A stretch of 64,000 nt of DNA, taken from the NCBI GenBank assembly GCA_036510655.1, contig DATCDQ010000020.1:1-64000 (forward strand), given 5' to 3'. Shown here one piece after another: positions 8,272 to 17,581 of this stretch. The notes under the pieces are model-generated. The model made no database searches. It was not told the DNA's origin and worked only from the letters and a program-made list of their open reading frames with translations. A program made the translations under genes and the position numbers. Source of the DNA: Rathayibacter_A sp036510655. Its GTDB lineage: Bacteria > Actinomycetota > Actinomycetes > Actinomycetales > Microbacteriaceae. Position 1 is the stretch's first letter. The number at the start of each line of letters is the position of its first letter.

Positions 8272-9342
8272 CTACACGCTGAGTTCGCGCTGAATTGCGG
8301 CGACGAACGCGTCGATGTCTGCCTCCGTGGTGTCCCAGGAGCACATCCAGCGCACCTCGTTTCGCGCGGCATCCCAGTCGTAGAAGCGGAAGCTCTCGCG
8401 CAGCGTGTCTGCGACACCGGTCGGCAGGGTGGCGAAGACGCCGTTGGCCTGTGTCGGCTGGCTGAAGCCGAGGCCGGCGACCGATCCTGATGCGACGGAT
8501 GCCTCGAGCGCGCCTCTCAGGCGGCTTGCCATCGCGTTCGCATGCTGTGCGCTGCGCAACCACAGGTCGCCCTCGAGCAGGGCGATCAGTTGCGCAGAAA
8601 CGAAGCGCATTTTCGATGCCAGCTGCATGTTGAGCTTGCGCAGATAGGGCAGGCCGACCGCAGCATCCGGGTTCACAATGACGACCGCTTCGCCGAAGAG
8701 CAGCCCGTTCTTGGTACCGCCGAAGCTGAGAACGTCGACGCCGGCATCCGTTGTGAACGCGCGCAGGGGAACGCCCAGGGTGGCGGCCGCATTGGCGATG
8801 CGCGAACCGTCGACGTGCAGTTTCATGCCGAGTGAGTGGGCGTGATCGGCGATCGTGCGGATCTCGTCTGCTGTGTAGCACGTGCCGAGCTCGGTGGTCT
8901 GCGTGATCGACACGGCGAGCGGCTGTGCACGGTGCTCATCGCCCCAGCCCCAGGCCTGCCGGTCGATCAGCTCGGGAGTGAGCTTGCCGTCCGGGGCATC
9001 GACCGTGAGCAGTTTGAGCCCGCCGACCCGCTCGGGCGCGGCGTTCTCATCCGTGTTGATGTGTGCCGTGGACGCACACACGACGGCGCCCCAGCGCGGC
9101 AGCATCGACTGCAGGCCAACCACGTTGGCGCCGGTGCCGTTGAACACCGGGTACGCCTGAACGCCCTCGCCGAAGTGCTGCGCGAACACCTGCTGCAGGT
9201 GCTGCGTGTAGACATCCTCGCCGTATGCGATCTGATGTCCGCCGTTCGCAGCTGCGATCGCCGCCAGAATCTCTGGGTGCGCACCCGCGTAGTTGTCCGA
9301 GGCGAAGCCGCGATATTCGATGTCATGGAGTGTTTCGGTCAC
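8272..9342 (-). CDS. Low-specificity L-threonine aldolase
   Basis: This 356-residue PLP enzyme cleaves L-threonine (or allo-threonine) to glycine and acetaldehyde. The N-terminus has FASDNYAGAHPEI and the family loop AYGEDVYTQ. The PLP-binding lysine is in LSFGGTKNGLLFG, and LHVDGSRIANAAATLG precedes it. I chose GTG 9342 because the sequence further upstream in the same frame is unrelated low-complexity arginine-rich shadow. No clear ribosome site is visible. Confidence 0.9.
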   Translation of the reverse strand: MTETLHDIEYRGFASDNYAGAHPEILAAIAAANGGHQIAYGEDVYTQHLQQVFAQHFGEGVQAYPVFNGTGANVVGLQSMLPRWGAVVCASTAHINTDENAAPERVGGLKLLTVDAPDGKLTPELIDRQAWGWGDEHRAQPLAVSITQTTELGTCYTADEIRTIADHAHSLGMKLHVDGSRIANAAATLGVPLRAFTTDAGVDVLSFGGTKNGLLFGEAVVIVNPDAAVGLPYLRKLNMQLASKMRFVSAQLIALLEGDLWLRSAQHANAMASRLRGALEASVASGSVAGLGFSQPTQANGVFATLPTGVADTLRESFRFYDWDAARNEVRWMCSWDTTEADIDAFVAAIQRELSV

Positions 9343-9492
9343 GCTGTCTATCTTTGCGCACTGCGGATGCTCGTGAACGCGGATGCTCGCGCCTCGCACC
9401 CGGCCCCGAACCCCTGGCCATGGACCCCAGGCGCTTGAACGCCCTAGGCTGCTTACGTTCTCGCACCAGCGTGCGGATCGGATCGGGGCACC

Positions 9493-10104
9493 ATGACCAA
9501 GAACCGGCTTGAAGCATTCAGCGACGGCGTGCTTGCCATCATCATCACGATCATGGTCTTGGAGTTGCGCACGCCACACGAAGCGACCTGGCAGGCGCTG
9601 TCGCAGAGCCTGCCAACGCTCCTGAGCTACCTGCTCAGCTTCGTCTACATCGGCATCTATTGGAACAACCATCACCACATGATGCAGCTGGTCAGTTCGG
9701 TGAACGGAGCGGTGCTCTGGGCCAATCTGCACCTGTTGTTCTGGCTCTCGCTCGTGCCGTTCAGCACCCGGTGGATGGATGAAACGAGTTATGCGCAGGT
9801 GCCCGTCGTCGTGTACGGCATCAATCTGCTGTGCCCGGCAATCGCCTACTTCATACTCCAACGCACCCTGATTCGACTGCAGGGCAAGAGCGGCGCGCTC
9901 GCCGAAGCCCTGGGTCGCGATTGGAAGGGCAAACTTTCGCCCGTGATCTACTTGCTCGGCATCGGTGCCGCGCTGCTCGGCATTCCCGCGCTTGCACTGG
10001 TCTCATACAGCGTGGTGGCGCTGATCTGGCTGGTACCCGATCGCAGAACCGAACGCTACCTGGCCAGGCACGACCCGTCGTCCTCCGCTCCACCGGATGC
10101 CTAA
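9493..10104 (+). CDS. TMEM175-family (DUF1211) membrane protein, probable potassium channel
   Basis: This 203-residue protein has the hallmark RLEAFSDGVLAIIITIMVLE in its first helix, whose FSD lines the pore in bacterial TMEM175 channels. Several more hydrophobic segments follow. Bacterial members are leak-like K+ channels in the inner membrane. GGGGCACC lies just before ATG 9493, and a TAGGCT -10-like box lies about 45 nt upstream. It is a single gene, convergent with the ABC operon. Confidence 0.85.
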   Translation: MTKNRLEAFSDGVLAIIITIMVLELRTPHEATWQALSQSLPTLLSYLLSFVYIGIYWNNHHHMMQLVSSVNGAVLWANLHLLFWLSLVPFSTRWMDETSYAQVPVVVYGINLLCPAIAYFILQRTLIRLQGKSGALAEALGRDWKGKLSPVIYLLGIGAALLGIPALALVSYSVVALIWLVPDRRTERYLARHDPSSSAPPDA

Positions 10105-10123
10105 CGATCTCGCACGATCAGGT

Positions 10124-10190
10124 CGAGTGCGCCCGTGTGGTCGCTGCGGCTACTCGCCAAGCCCTCGGAACGACCGCCCGGGCGCACTCG
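10124..10190. repeat. 67-bp hairpin repeat, copy 2
   Basis: The perfect 12-bp arms CGAGTGCGCCCG and CGGGCGCACTCG bound a 67-bp element with the same length and left-arm sequence (through TGTGGT) as the element at 6366-6432. It lies between the convergent TMEM175-like gene and the ABC permease gene, consistent with a shared terminator or REP role. Confidence 0.7.
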
Positions 10191-10207
10191 GCGCAAGTTC
10201 ACTGGAG

Positions 10208-11359
10208 CTAGCCCTTCAGCGCCTCCTTGATCGAGATCTTCGCACCGGTGCGCAGCAGCGAGTTCTCGTAGATGCGCGAGCCGACGAGGATCGCCAGCGC
10301 GGTCGTACCGGCCAGGATCAGCAGCGAAACGATCGGCTCCCACCACTGCGCGGTACCCAGGAACAGGCGCATCGGCATCCCGACCGGAGCGGAGAACGGC
10401 ACGTAGGACATTACCGCGAGCACCGTCGGGTTGTTGTTGAACACCAGCACCAGAATGTATGGCAACAGCACGATCATCATGACCGGCGCGGTGGCGCTGC
10501 CGACGTCCTCCTGCCGTGACACGAGCGCGGCGGTGCCGGAATACAGCGAGGCGATCATCACGAAACCGACGATGAAGAACACGACGAACCAGATCACGCT
10601 GGGCCCGACGCTGGCCAGCAGCACGTGTTGCCCGGTTGCGAGGAGCCCGCCGCTGGCGAGCAGCGCGATGATCGCGATCTGCGCGAATGCCAGGATGCTG
10701 TTGCCCAGCACCTTGCCCGCCATCAGCGTGCGTGCGCTGATCGTCGACAGCAAGACTTCGACAACCCGCGTCTGCTTCTCTTCGACGACGCTCTGCGCGA
10801 TCGTCTGCCCGAATGTCATCGCCGACATGAAGAACACGAGGCCGAACGCGAGGGCAACGAAGTACACCAGGAGTGGGTTCTGGGCGGATGTCTTCAGCAG
10901 CGTCACCGGCGGGGCGACGCTGAGCGACTGGATCACGCCCGCTGGCGGCGAATCGAGCGCGATCACTTTGATGCCGGTGACCTTGTTCGTGGAGTCGGGC
11001 ACGATCGCCGCGTTGACGGAGCCGTCGCGAACCAGCTTTTCGGCGGCCGCGACGCTGTCGGCCGACACAGCTTTCAGGCCGTGAGCGTGGTCGACGATCG
11101 CAGCCGCGCTGCCCACGACGGCCACCTTGCTCGACTGGTCGATGCCCCCGACGAGCCCGCCGACCAGCACGGATGCGAGCACCGCGAGCAGCAGGATCCC
11201 GGTCGAGATCAGGAATGCCTTGCTGCGTAGTCGCGACATGATCTCGCGTTCTGCAACCAGCCACAGGGCGCCTCGCGGCCCGCCCGCACCGGGGCTGCGA
11301 CCTCCGGATGTCGATTCCCGGCCGGCAGCGGCCGCTGCGGTTGTCGAGGTGGTGCTCAT
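10208..11359 (-). CDS. ABC-2 type exporter permease (NatB-like)
   Basis: This 383-residue protein has one N-terminal membrane helix (about 50-70), a large extracytoplasmic domain (about 70-180) and five or six C-terminal helices. That is the ABC-2/NatB topology used for Na+ or drug export. VVEEKQTRVVEVLLSTISARTLM is the conserved cytoplasmic coupling segment. Its ATG overlaps the stop of the ATPase gene (ATGA). The cargo is unknown. Confidence 0.88.
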   Translation of the reverse strand: MSTTSTTAAAAAGRESTSGGRSPGAGGPRGALWLVAEREIMSRLRSKAFLISTGILLLAVLASVLVGGLVGGIDQSSKVAVVGSAAAIVDHAHGLKAVSADSVAAAEKLVRDGSVNAAIVPDSTNKVTGIKVIALDSPPAGVIQSLSVAPPVTLLKTSAQNPLLVYFVALAFGLVFFMSAMTFGQTIAQSVVEEKQTRVVEVLLSTISARTLMAGKVLGNSILAFAQIAIIALLASGGLLATGQHVLLASVGPSVIWFVVFFIVGFVMIASLYSGTAALVSRQEDVGSATAPVMMIVLLPYILVLVFNNNPTVLAVMSYVPFSAPVGMPMRLFLGTAQWWEPIVSLLILAGTTALAILVGSRIYENSLLRTGAKISIKEALKG

Positions 11360-12237
11360 TTGATGACCTCCCGAAAGATCTGGGCGAGCGATGGGCTGTG
11401 CGGCGAGAAACTCGTGACCGGCCCGCGGCCGATGGCTTCGTGGAGAACGCGTTGAGCGGCATCCGGGGTCGCGTCGAAGAGGGCGTACCCACCGTCGAAG
11501 TCGACGACGGTGATGTCCGGCTCGTCACGGAGCCAGCCCGCGTCGCCGGCCAGCTGCACCTCGAAGCGTGGCGCGGAGTGCTCCGCGCGTAGCTTCTCAT
11601 GTGAGCCGGCTGCCCGGATGGCCCCATTGGCGATGATCACGAGGTCGTCGCAGAGCCGCTCGACGATGTCGAGCTGATGCGACGAAAACAGCACAGGCAT
11701 GCCGCGTGCTGCATACTCTTTGAGCACGGTCTGCACGGTCTCGACCGCGATCGGATCCAGGCCGGAGAACGGTTCGTCAAGCACGAGCACTTCGGGGTCG
11801 TGCACGAGTGCCGCGGCAATCTGAGCGCGCTGCTGGTTGCCGAGCGAGAGTCGCTCGACAGGATCGCCGACTCGTTCGCCGAGGCCGAGCCGCTCGAGCA
11901 GTGTTTGCATATTGCGCTTCGCAGTGGCGGGCCCGAGCCCGTGCAGGCGAGCCAGATAGACGATCTGCTCACCGACCTTCATCTTCGGGTACAGTCCCCG
12001 CTCCTCCGGCATGTAGCCGAACCGGCGGCGGTCTGACGCACCGATGTGCATGCCGTTCAGACTCACCGTGCCGCTGTCCGAGGCCAACACCCCGAGGATG
12101 ATGCGCATCGTCGTCGTCTTCCCAGCCCCGTTTGCACCGACGAACCCGGTCATCCGCCCGGGCAGCACGTCGAAGCTGATGTCTGTGAGCACCTTCCGGC
12201 CGGAGAATGATCGGTTGACGTCATGGAGTTCGAGCAC
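11356..12237 (-). CDS. ABC transporter ATP-binding protein (NatA-like)
   Basis: This 293-residue ATPase has Walker A GANGAGKTT (about 34-42), the signature LSLGNQQRAQI, Walker B VLVLDEPFSGLDP and the H-loop SSHQLD. The C-terminal extension of about 70 residues is typical of NatA/CcmA-like exporters. GTG 12237 follows GCGAGG. It is the first gene of a two-gene exporter operon with the downstream permease. Confidence 0.92.
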   Translation of the reverse strand: MLELHDVNRSFSGRKVLTDISFDVLPGRMTGFVGANGAGKTTTMRIILGVLASDSGTVSLNGMHIGASDRRRFGYMPEERGLYPKMKVGEQIVYLARLHGLGPATAKRNMQTLLERLGLGERVGDPVERLSLGNQQRAQIAAALVHDPEVLVLDEPFSGLDPIAVETVQTVLKEYAARGMPVLFSSHQLDIVERLCDDLVIIANGAIRAAGSHEKLRAEHSAPRFEVQLAGDAGWLRDEPDITVVDFDGGYALFDATPDAAQRVLHEAIGRGPVTSFSPHSPSLAQIFREVIK

Positions 12238-12348
12238 TGGGCCTCGCTTTCGTTAGGTCAACGGTAGGGGCATAGCGCAGCGAGCGCATCCTCGAGCTGT
12301 GGAGTCAGACAGGCTCCTGCTCGAAGGAGATCATGCTATTCGGCCGCG

Positions 12349-13875
12349 CTAGACGACCAACCAGAGCAGCAATACCAGGAGGACACCCATGACCGAGATG
12401 ATCGTCTCCATGATCGACCAGGTCTTGATCGTCTGGCCGACTGTCAACCCGAAATATTCCTTGACCAGCCAGAAACCCGCGTCGTTAACGTGTGAGAAGA
12501 ACAGCGATCCCGCTCCGATCGACAGCACGAGAAGAGCCAACTGCGCCGGCGAAAGTCCTGTCGCGAGCGGTGCAACGATGCCGGCCGCGGTTACCGTCGC
12601 CACGGTCGCGGAACCCGTTGCCAACCGGATGAGCACGGCGACGATCCACCCCAAGAGAACGATCGAGATGTTCGCCGCAATGGCAATCTTGGCGATCGTG
12701 GTGCCGGTTCCGCCGTCGACGAGCACCTGCTTGAACCCGCCGCCAGCACCGACGATCAGCATCACGCCGACGATCGGAAGCAGGCTCTGGCCGATCTTGG
12801 TGCCGAGCTTGGCAAGTGAGAAACCGACGGATGTGCCGAACGTGACCATCGCCAGCAGCACAGCGATGAGCAGTGCCGTCACGGGGTCGCCGATGAAGTC
12901 GAGCACATGACGGGTCGGCGAGGTTGCGGGCATCCAGATGTCGGCTGCTGCCTTCGCCAGCATGAGAACAACCGGCGACAGAATGGTGATGAGCGTCCAG
13001 GCGAAGGTCGGCATGCGTCTGGCATCAGGATCCTGCGCACGGGTCGCCACAGTGGTCGGCGCGGCGGCAGTCCCGGCCCCGTTGCCGGTGCCCGACCCGT
13101 TTCTCGGTGTCGCCTCGGCACTTGAGGTCGCTCCGTTCGGCGTGGTCAGTGCGAGCGCGGCACCCGCGGCGCCGATCGGCACCATACGCGCAGCGAGTCG
13201 GCCGAACAGCGGCCCGGCCACGATCACGGTGGGGATCGCGATCAACAGACCGAACGCGAGCGTGATGCCGACGTTCGCCTTGAGAATGCCGATCGCGGCA
13301 AGCGGCCCCGGGTGCGGCGGAATGAAGCCGTGCAGCACGGATAGTCCGGCCAGCGCGGGGATGCCGAGGCGCATCGCCGGGGCCTTCGAGCGGTGCACGG
13401 CGAGCATCACGACCGGGATCAGCAGAACCAGACCGATCTCGAAGAACATCGGAATGCCGATGATTCCGGCGATCAGCGCCATCTTCCAGGGGAGAGTTGC
13501 CGGTCGTCCGCGCAAGATCGTGTCGACCACGCGGTCGGCTCCCCCGGAGTCAGCGAGGAGTTTGCCGAGCATGGCGCCGAGGGCGATCAACACGCCGACA
13601 TAGCCGAGAACACCGCCCACACCCAGTTCATACGACGCTGTCACTTTGTCGACCGAGATCCCGGAAGCGAGTCCGACGAACAGTGCTGCGATCGTCAACG
13701 AGAGGAACGCGTGCATCTTCACGGCCACGATCAGCACAACGACGATGGCGATGCCGATCGCCGCGACGATGAGCACCAGGGTGTCGTGTCCGGTCCACGG
13801 CTGATGCGCCGCGTCCGATCCAGCGGCCGCGCTGACGGATGTAACGGCTGTTCCGAGCTGTTGAAGGATTGTCAT
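12349..13875 (-). CDS. gntP: Gluconate:H+ symporter, GntP family
   Basis: This 508-residue permease has about 12-13 hydrophobic helices. It carries GntP-family segments such as GIPMFFEIGLVLLIPVV and HGFIPPHPGPLAAIGIL. The roughly 45-residue hydrophilic Gly/Thr/Ala-rich linker at about 245-290 is longer than in enterobacterial GntP. It follows gntK by 25 bp on the same strand, so the pair imports and phosphorylates gluconate into the pentose phosphate pathway. No gluconate repressor is adjacent. Confidence 0.92.
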   Translation of the reverse strand: MTILQQLGTAVTSVSAAAGSDAAHQPWTGHDTLVLIVAAIGIAIVVVLIVAVKMHAFLSLTIAALFVGLASGISVDKVTASYELGVGGVLGYVGVLIALGAMLGKLLADSGGADRVVDTILRGRPATLPWKMALIAGIIGIPMFFEIGLVLLIPVVMLAVHRSKAPAMRLGIPALAGLSVLHGFIPPHPGPLAAIGILKANVGITLAFGLLIAIPTVIVAGPLFGRLAARMVPIGAAGAALALTTPNGATSSAEATPRNGSGTGNGAGTAAAPTTVATRAQDPDARRMPTFAWTLITILSPVVLMLAKAAADIWMPATSPTRHVLDFIGDPVTALLIAVLLAMVTFGTSVGFSLAKLGTKIGQSLLPIVGVMLIVGAGGGFKQVLVDGGTGTTIAKIAIAANISIVLLGWIVAVLIRLATGSATVATVTAAGIVAPLATGLSPAQLALLVLSIGAGSLFFSHVNDAGFWLVKEYFGLTVGQTIKTWSIMETIISVMGVLLVLLLWLVV

Positions 13876-13900
13876 CGATCACTCCTGTTCCTCTTGATGT

Positions 13901-14449
13901 TCATCGCACGAGCTGCAGTCGCGCGATGATCGTGTTCGCAATTTCCTCTGGCCCGGGGCCGATGTGCACGCGGATGCTCGGCTCGTCATCTCCGGGTTCC
14001 TCAAGGTCGGCGAATTGGCTGGCGAGCAGGCGAGGCGGCATGAAGTGGCCGTGCCGGGCGGCAAGACGTTCGGCGATCAGCTTCATCTCACCCCGCAGAT
14101 AGACGAACTCGATGCCTTTGCTCCCACGGTTGATGAGATCGCGATACGACCGTTTCAACGCGGAGCAGGTGATCACCCCATTCGTGCCGTCGGCAAGGAG
14201 CTGCTCGCACCACTCGGCGACTTTTTCGAGCCAGGGCCACCGGTCTTCATCGTTCAGCGGATGCCCGGATGCCATCTTCGCGATATTCGCCGCCGGGTGG
14301 AGACTGTCGCCCTCTTCGAATGCCCAGCCGAGCCGGTCGGCGAGCAGCGTTCCCACGCTGGTCTTGCCGCACCCGGAGACACCCATCAGCACGAGCACAA
14401 CGGGGCTCTGCAAGCGAATGGCATCATCAGGCGACGGCACGCTCCCCAT
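13901..14449 (-). CDS. gntK: Gluconokinase
   Basis: This 182-residue P-loop kinase phosphorylates D-gluconate at C6. It shows GVSGCGKTSVG (about 23-33), then FEEGDSLHPAANIAKM and GVITCSALKRSYRD. Length and motifs match the shikimate-kinase-like gluconokinase family. It lies just upstream of gntP, so transport and activation are co-expressed. Confidence 0.93.
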   Translation of the reverse strand: MGSVPSPDDAIRLQSPVVLVLMGVSGCGKTSVGTLLADRLGWAFEEGDSLHPAANIAKMASGHPLNDEDRWPWLEKVAEWCEQLLADGTNGVITCSALKRSYRDLINRGSKGIEFVYLRGEMKLIAERLAARHGHFMPPRLLASQFADLEEPGDDEPSIRVHIGPGPEEIANTIIARLQLVR

Positions 14450-14610
14450 ACTGCCCCCATTGGGGGGTCACGGACAAGCTTCTAATATCCACAGGGTTTC
14501 GCTATCCGCAGGCTGTGGCGACTGTCGAATCGGGCCATCGCCACGCGCATGCCGTACCACCCCGGCGAGTCAGTGTCAGGATGGAGAGTGAAGGTTATGG
14601 AGGCAGGTAC

Positions 14611-15345
14611 ATGACGGTAGCCGTTGTCGGGGGAACAGGAACGATCGGGAGCGGGATCGTCGAGAGCCTGCGTGCGCGCAATATCGATGTGCGCGTCCTG
14701 AGCCGCAAGTCGCCCGACTACCCGGTCGATCTGCGGTCCGGCGCCGGTCTCGCTGCTGCATTGAACGGTTGCGATACCGTCGTCGATGCGAGCAATGGCG
14801 CCGCATCGACGCTGGTCGACGGATCGCGCCGGCTGCTGGCAGCGGAGGAGGCCGCGAGTGTCGGCCATCATGTGGCTATTTCGATCGTCGGCTGCGACCT
14901 CGCACCGATGAGCTACTACGGCATCAAAGTGCGACAGGAGCAAGTCGTCGAAGCTGGCGCCGTGCCATGGACCATTGTGCGGGCGACCCAGTTCCACACC
15001 CTGTTCCAGGCCATGTTCGCGAGCGCAGCACGGGCTGGGATCACGCCGAAAGTGCGGGCCATGGTGCAACCGGTCGACGTCGGCGACGTTGCAGCGTTCG
15101 TGGCTGAGGTCGCATCCGGTTCCCCGCGTCACGCCCGTGTGCAGATCGCGGGTCCGGAGATCATGGACGCGCGCGACCTCGCCAGCTCATGGCGTAGTGC
15201 GACGCACTCTCGCGCGATCTTTCTCCCGCTTCGGGTGCCCGGCAAGCTGGGTCGCGCCCTGCGCGATGGCGCGCTGACCACCGACGATCCGGATGCGCGT
15301 GGCACCATCCGCTTCGCCGATTGGCTCGAGACCCGCGCTTCCTGA
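14611..15345 (+). CDS. NAD(P)-binding NmrA/atypical SDR-like protein
   Basis: The protein has 244 residues with an N-terminal Rossmann motif VVGGTGTIGSGIVESL (about 5-20) and VRATQFHTLF in the middle. This is typical of atypical SDRs of the NmrA/YwnB class, which bind NAD(P) but often lack the YxxxK catalytic pair. None is seen here except a possible SYYGIKVRQ. GGAGG at 14599-14603 sets ATG 14611. It is divergent from gntK. Function unknown. Confidence 0.85.
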   Translation: MTVAVVGGTGTIGSGIVESLRARNIDVRVLSRKSPDYPVDLRSGAGLAAALNGCDTVVDASNGAASTLVDGSRRLLAAEEAASVGHHVAISIVGCDLAPMSYYGIKVRQEQVVEAGAVPWTIVRATQFHTLFQAMFASAARAGITPKVRAMVQPVDVGDVAAFVAEVASGSPRHARVQIAGPEIMDARDLASSWRSATHSRAIFLPLRVPGKLGRALRDGALTTDDPDARGTIRFADWLETRAS

Positions 15346-15386
15346 AGGCGCCCGCTCGCATCATCCTCATCCGGGCAACGGCCTCA

Positions 15387-15554
15387 CTAAATACTGTTCG
15401 AAGACTCGGCGGTGTCGGCAACGGATGGTGCGAGCAGAATTCGTTTGCGGATGAGGCCGAATACGAGCACGCCGACATCCAGCCCGAAGACGAATTGCAG
15501 TGCGTACGCCCAGAGGAGCACGACGACTGTGCGGCGCAACCCCACGCTTTTCAT
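15387..15554 (-). CDS. Putative 55-residue membrane protein
   Basis: This short frame starts at ATG 15554 with MKSVGLRRTVVVLLWAYALQ and forms two hydrophobic stretches (about 9-24 and 25-38). KRILLAPSVADTAESSNSI follows, then TAG. The frame stays open upstream and would add another hydrophobic stretch (TLVAVAGLCCTG), but it has no ATG or GTG start there. It could therefore be a small membrane protein or the end of a decayed gene. I recognise no family. Confidence 0.35.
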   Translation of the reverse strand: MKSVGLRRTVVVLLWAYALQFVFGLDVGVLVFGLIRKRILLAPSVADTAESSNSI

Positions 15555-15737
15555 ACGCCCGGTACAGCAGAGCCCCGCGACCGCAACAAGGGTCAGCGTC
15601 CGCCTGATTGCCGGTGCAGCGCCGAGTCGGTGATGCGTAGAGTATGAACGTTCGGCACCTGGACATCGTGTTTATAGCGAGTAGTGCGCTTGGATTGCGA
15701 CACCGCAGAAGGCGGCACGAAAGGGCAAGGTCTGCGC

Positions 15738-17198
15738 ATGCGTGGTGGGTTGTCTCGGGTCTCCTGGCTGCCCATAGGTGCTGCCCTGCTCACTCTGGGT
15801 GGCGCGTTGGCGTTCACGATCGGGCAGTACGGCTATCACCGCGATGAGTTGTATTTTCGGATGCTGCCACTGCAATGGGGCTACACAGATCAGCCTCCGC
15901 TGACGCCATTCATTGCGCATCTGATGTCGGCGCTCGCGGATCAGGTGTGGGCGCTGCGGATTCCGGCATTGATCTTCGCGCTGGTGTCAACGGTGATCGT
16001 CGCACTCATCGCACGCGAGGTAGGCGGAGGCGCAGGCGCGCAGGCGCTTGCCGCGTGGGGGTACGCGTTCGGTGCGATGACCCTGGTCGGAGGCCACGTT
16101 TTGCTCACGGCGAGCTTCGATTTGATGGTGTGGCCGGCGGTAATGCTGGCGATCATCCGTGCGCAACTGCGGGGAAGACCCATCTGGTGGTTGGTCGCGG
16201 GGGCGATAGCCGGTGTCAGCATGTACAACAAACTCCTGATTGCCTTCCTGCTGGTCGCATTGCTCGTCGGCATTGTCGCCGTGGGGCCGCGCTCGTTATT
16301 CCGGTCGCCCTGGTTGTATGGCGCGGTCGCGGTGATGCTTGTCGTGGGATCGCCGAATCTGATCTATCAAGCGGTTAATGGCTGGCCGCAACTGTCGGTG
16401 GGTGCAGCTCTGGCGTCGGACAATGGTGGAAACGTGCGTGCCCTCCTCGTCCCATACCTTGCGCTTCTGTTGGGTCCGACCCTGGTACCGTTCTGGATCG
16501 CCGGCCTTGTGGCCCTGTTCCGGCGGCCGGGTTGGCGCGCCATCCGCTTTATCGGAATCGCGTTCCCTGTCCTCGTGCTGCTGGTCTTCATCGCGGGGAG
16601 CCAGTTCTATTACCCGTTCGGCTTGGAGTCGGTCGTCTTCGCCGTCGGCTGTGTGCCTGCCGCAGAATTCGCCCGGCGTTCCCGGGTGCGAGCCACAAGC
16701 GTCGTGGTAGCGGTTGCACTCAACGCGGCCGTCGTCGCGGTGATCTCATTGCCGCTCGTCCCCGTCACACTGTTAGGCCAGACGCCGATCCCGGCTCTCA
16801 ATCAAACGCAGCGCGATCAAGTGGGATGGCCCAGGTACGCGCAGCAAGTCGATGCGGTTGCCCGCTCGACTGTGCGAGGCGAGGTTGTCGTGCTCGCCAG
16901 CAACTATGGCGAAGCTGGTGCCCTCGACCGGTACGGGAGCCGCGGCCAACCGCCGATCTACAGCGCCCATAACGCACTCTGGAACCTCGGGCCACCTCCG
17001 GAGACGACGAGGACCGTCGTGGTCGTCGGCGCGCAATACGACTCGGTGAAAGGGTTCTTCATCACGTGTACGGTGCGAGGTCACCTCGACAACGGCGTGG
17101 GCGTGGAGAACGAAGAGCAGGGCCAGCCGGTCGCGGTCTGCACCGGCTCGACACTGAGCTGGAGCGTGCTCTGGCCCCGGCTCCGACACCTGGGCTGA
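15738..17198 (+). CDS. Glycosyltransferase family 39-like membrane protein
   Basis: The protein has about 486 residues. After the first helix it has the GT39/ArnT-like pattern YGYHRDELYFRMLPLQWGYTD with QPPLTPF (acidic residues HRDE and D), then about ten further hydrophobic helices and a C-terminal extracytoplasmic tail. Such enzymes move sugars from polyprenyl-phosphate donors to proteins or lipids. I chose ATG 15738 (AAGG 8 nt upstream); a GTG at 15684 would add 18 polar residues. A single gene, acceptor unknown. Confidence 0.85.
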   Translation: MRGGLSRVSWLPIGAALLTLGGALAFTIGQYGYHRDELYFRMLPLQWGYTDQPPLTPFIAHLMSALADQVWALRIPALIFALVSTVIVALIAREVGGGAGAQALAAWGYAFGAMTLVGGHVLLTASFDLMVWPAVMLAIIRAQLRGRPIWWLVAGAIAGVSMYNKLLIAFLLVALLVGIVAVGPRSLFRSPWLYGAVAVMLVVGSPNLIYQAVNGWPQLSVGAALASDNGGNVRALLVPYLALLLGPTLVPFWIAGLVALFRRPGWRAIRFIGIAFPVLVLLVFIAGSQFYYPFGLESVVFAVGCVPAAEFARRSRVRATSVVVAVALNAAVVAVISLPLVPVTLLGQTPIPALNQTQRDQVGWPRYAQQVDAVARSTVRGEVVVLASNYGEAGALDRYGSRGQPPIYSAHNALWNLGPPPETTRTVVVVGAQYDSVKGFFITCTVRGHLDNGVGVENEEQGQPVAVCTGSTLSWSVLWPRLRHLG

Positions 17199-17581
17199 GC
17201 CCCACCACTCTCAGGTTCAGCGCAGGTTTCGCGCACCTTTTGTCCAGAAATCGCCGGTAGCGTGGCGAACCTTGCCATGGATGGCGGGGTCAAAGCCGTG
17301 TTCGCGCACGTTTTCGCCCGTGCGTCCCACCTGTGGGACGGCATCCGACACCGACTGTCAGCAAGCCCTCGATCGTCGAGACCGCCCGGCGGCCTCGATC
17401 CTGTTCGTGTCGGCACCGGCCGACTCATCAATCGCACTCACGTGCGTGCCGTGAGCCGCCCTATGCCCCAGCGTCGGCGAGGGAGCCAGCCTGCACAGGT
17501 CGCGCCCGAACGCGAGCCTGTTCCATCCGCGCACCACCGGCGGACGGCGACACGCAGGGCAACCGCACACATTGGACCCTA
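17199..17581. other. 383-bp leader/intergenic region
   Basis: No convincing gene. The frame of the next gene remains open back to 17333 but reads as Arg/Pro/Ser-rich shadow. The region is G+C-rich with several short hairpins. A long leader before a cell-wall-active gene in Actinobacteria suggests a c-di-AMP riboswitch, but I could not match the conserved ydaO core. Confidence 0.4.

Noticed and set aside
9343..9861. Long N-terminal extension of threonine aldolase
   Set aside because: It overlaps the TMEM175-like gene in antisense and has no similarity to the family, whose N-terminus begins at about 9342.
10101..11627. 508-residue frame antisense-shifted across the ABC genes
   Set aside because: Arginine-rich shadow of the NatA/NatB-like genes; the true frames have complete motifs and ATGA coupling.
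17199..17581. c-di-AMP (ydaO) riboswitch before the lysozyme-like gene
   Set aside because: Position is suggestive and GGGAGCC is present at about 17480, but I could not align the conserved core or pseudoknot.
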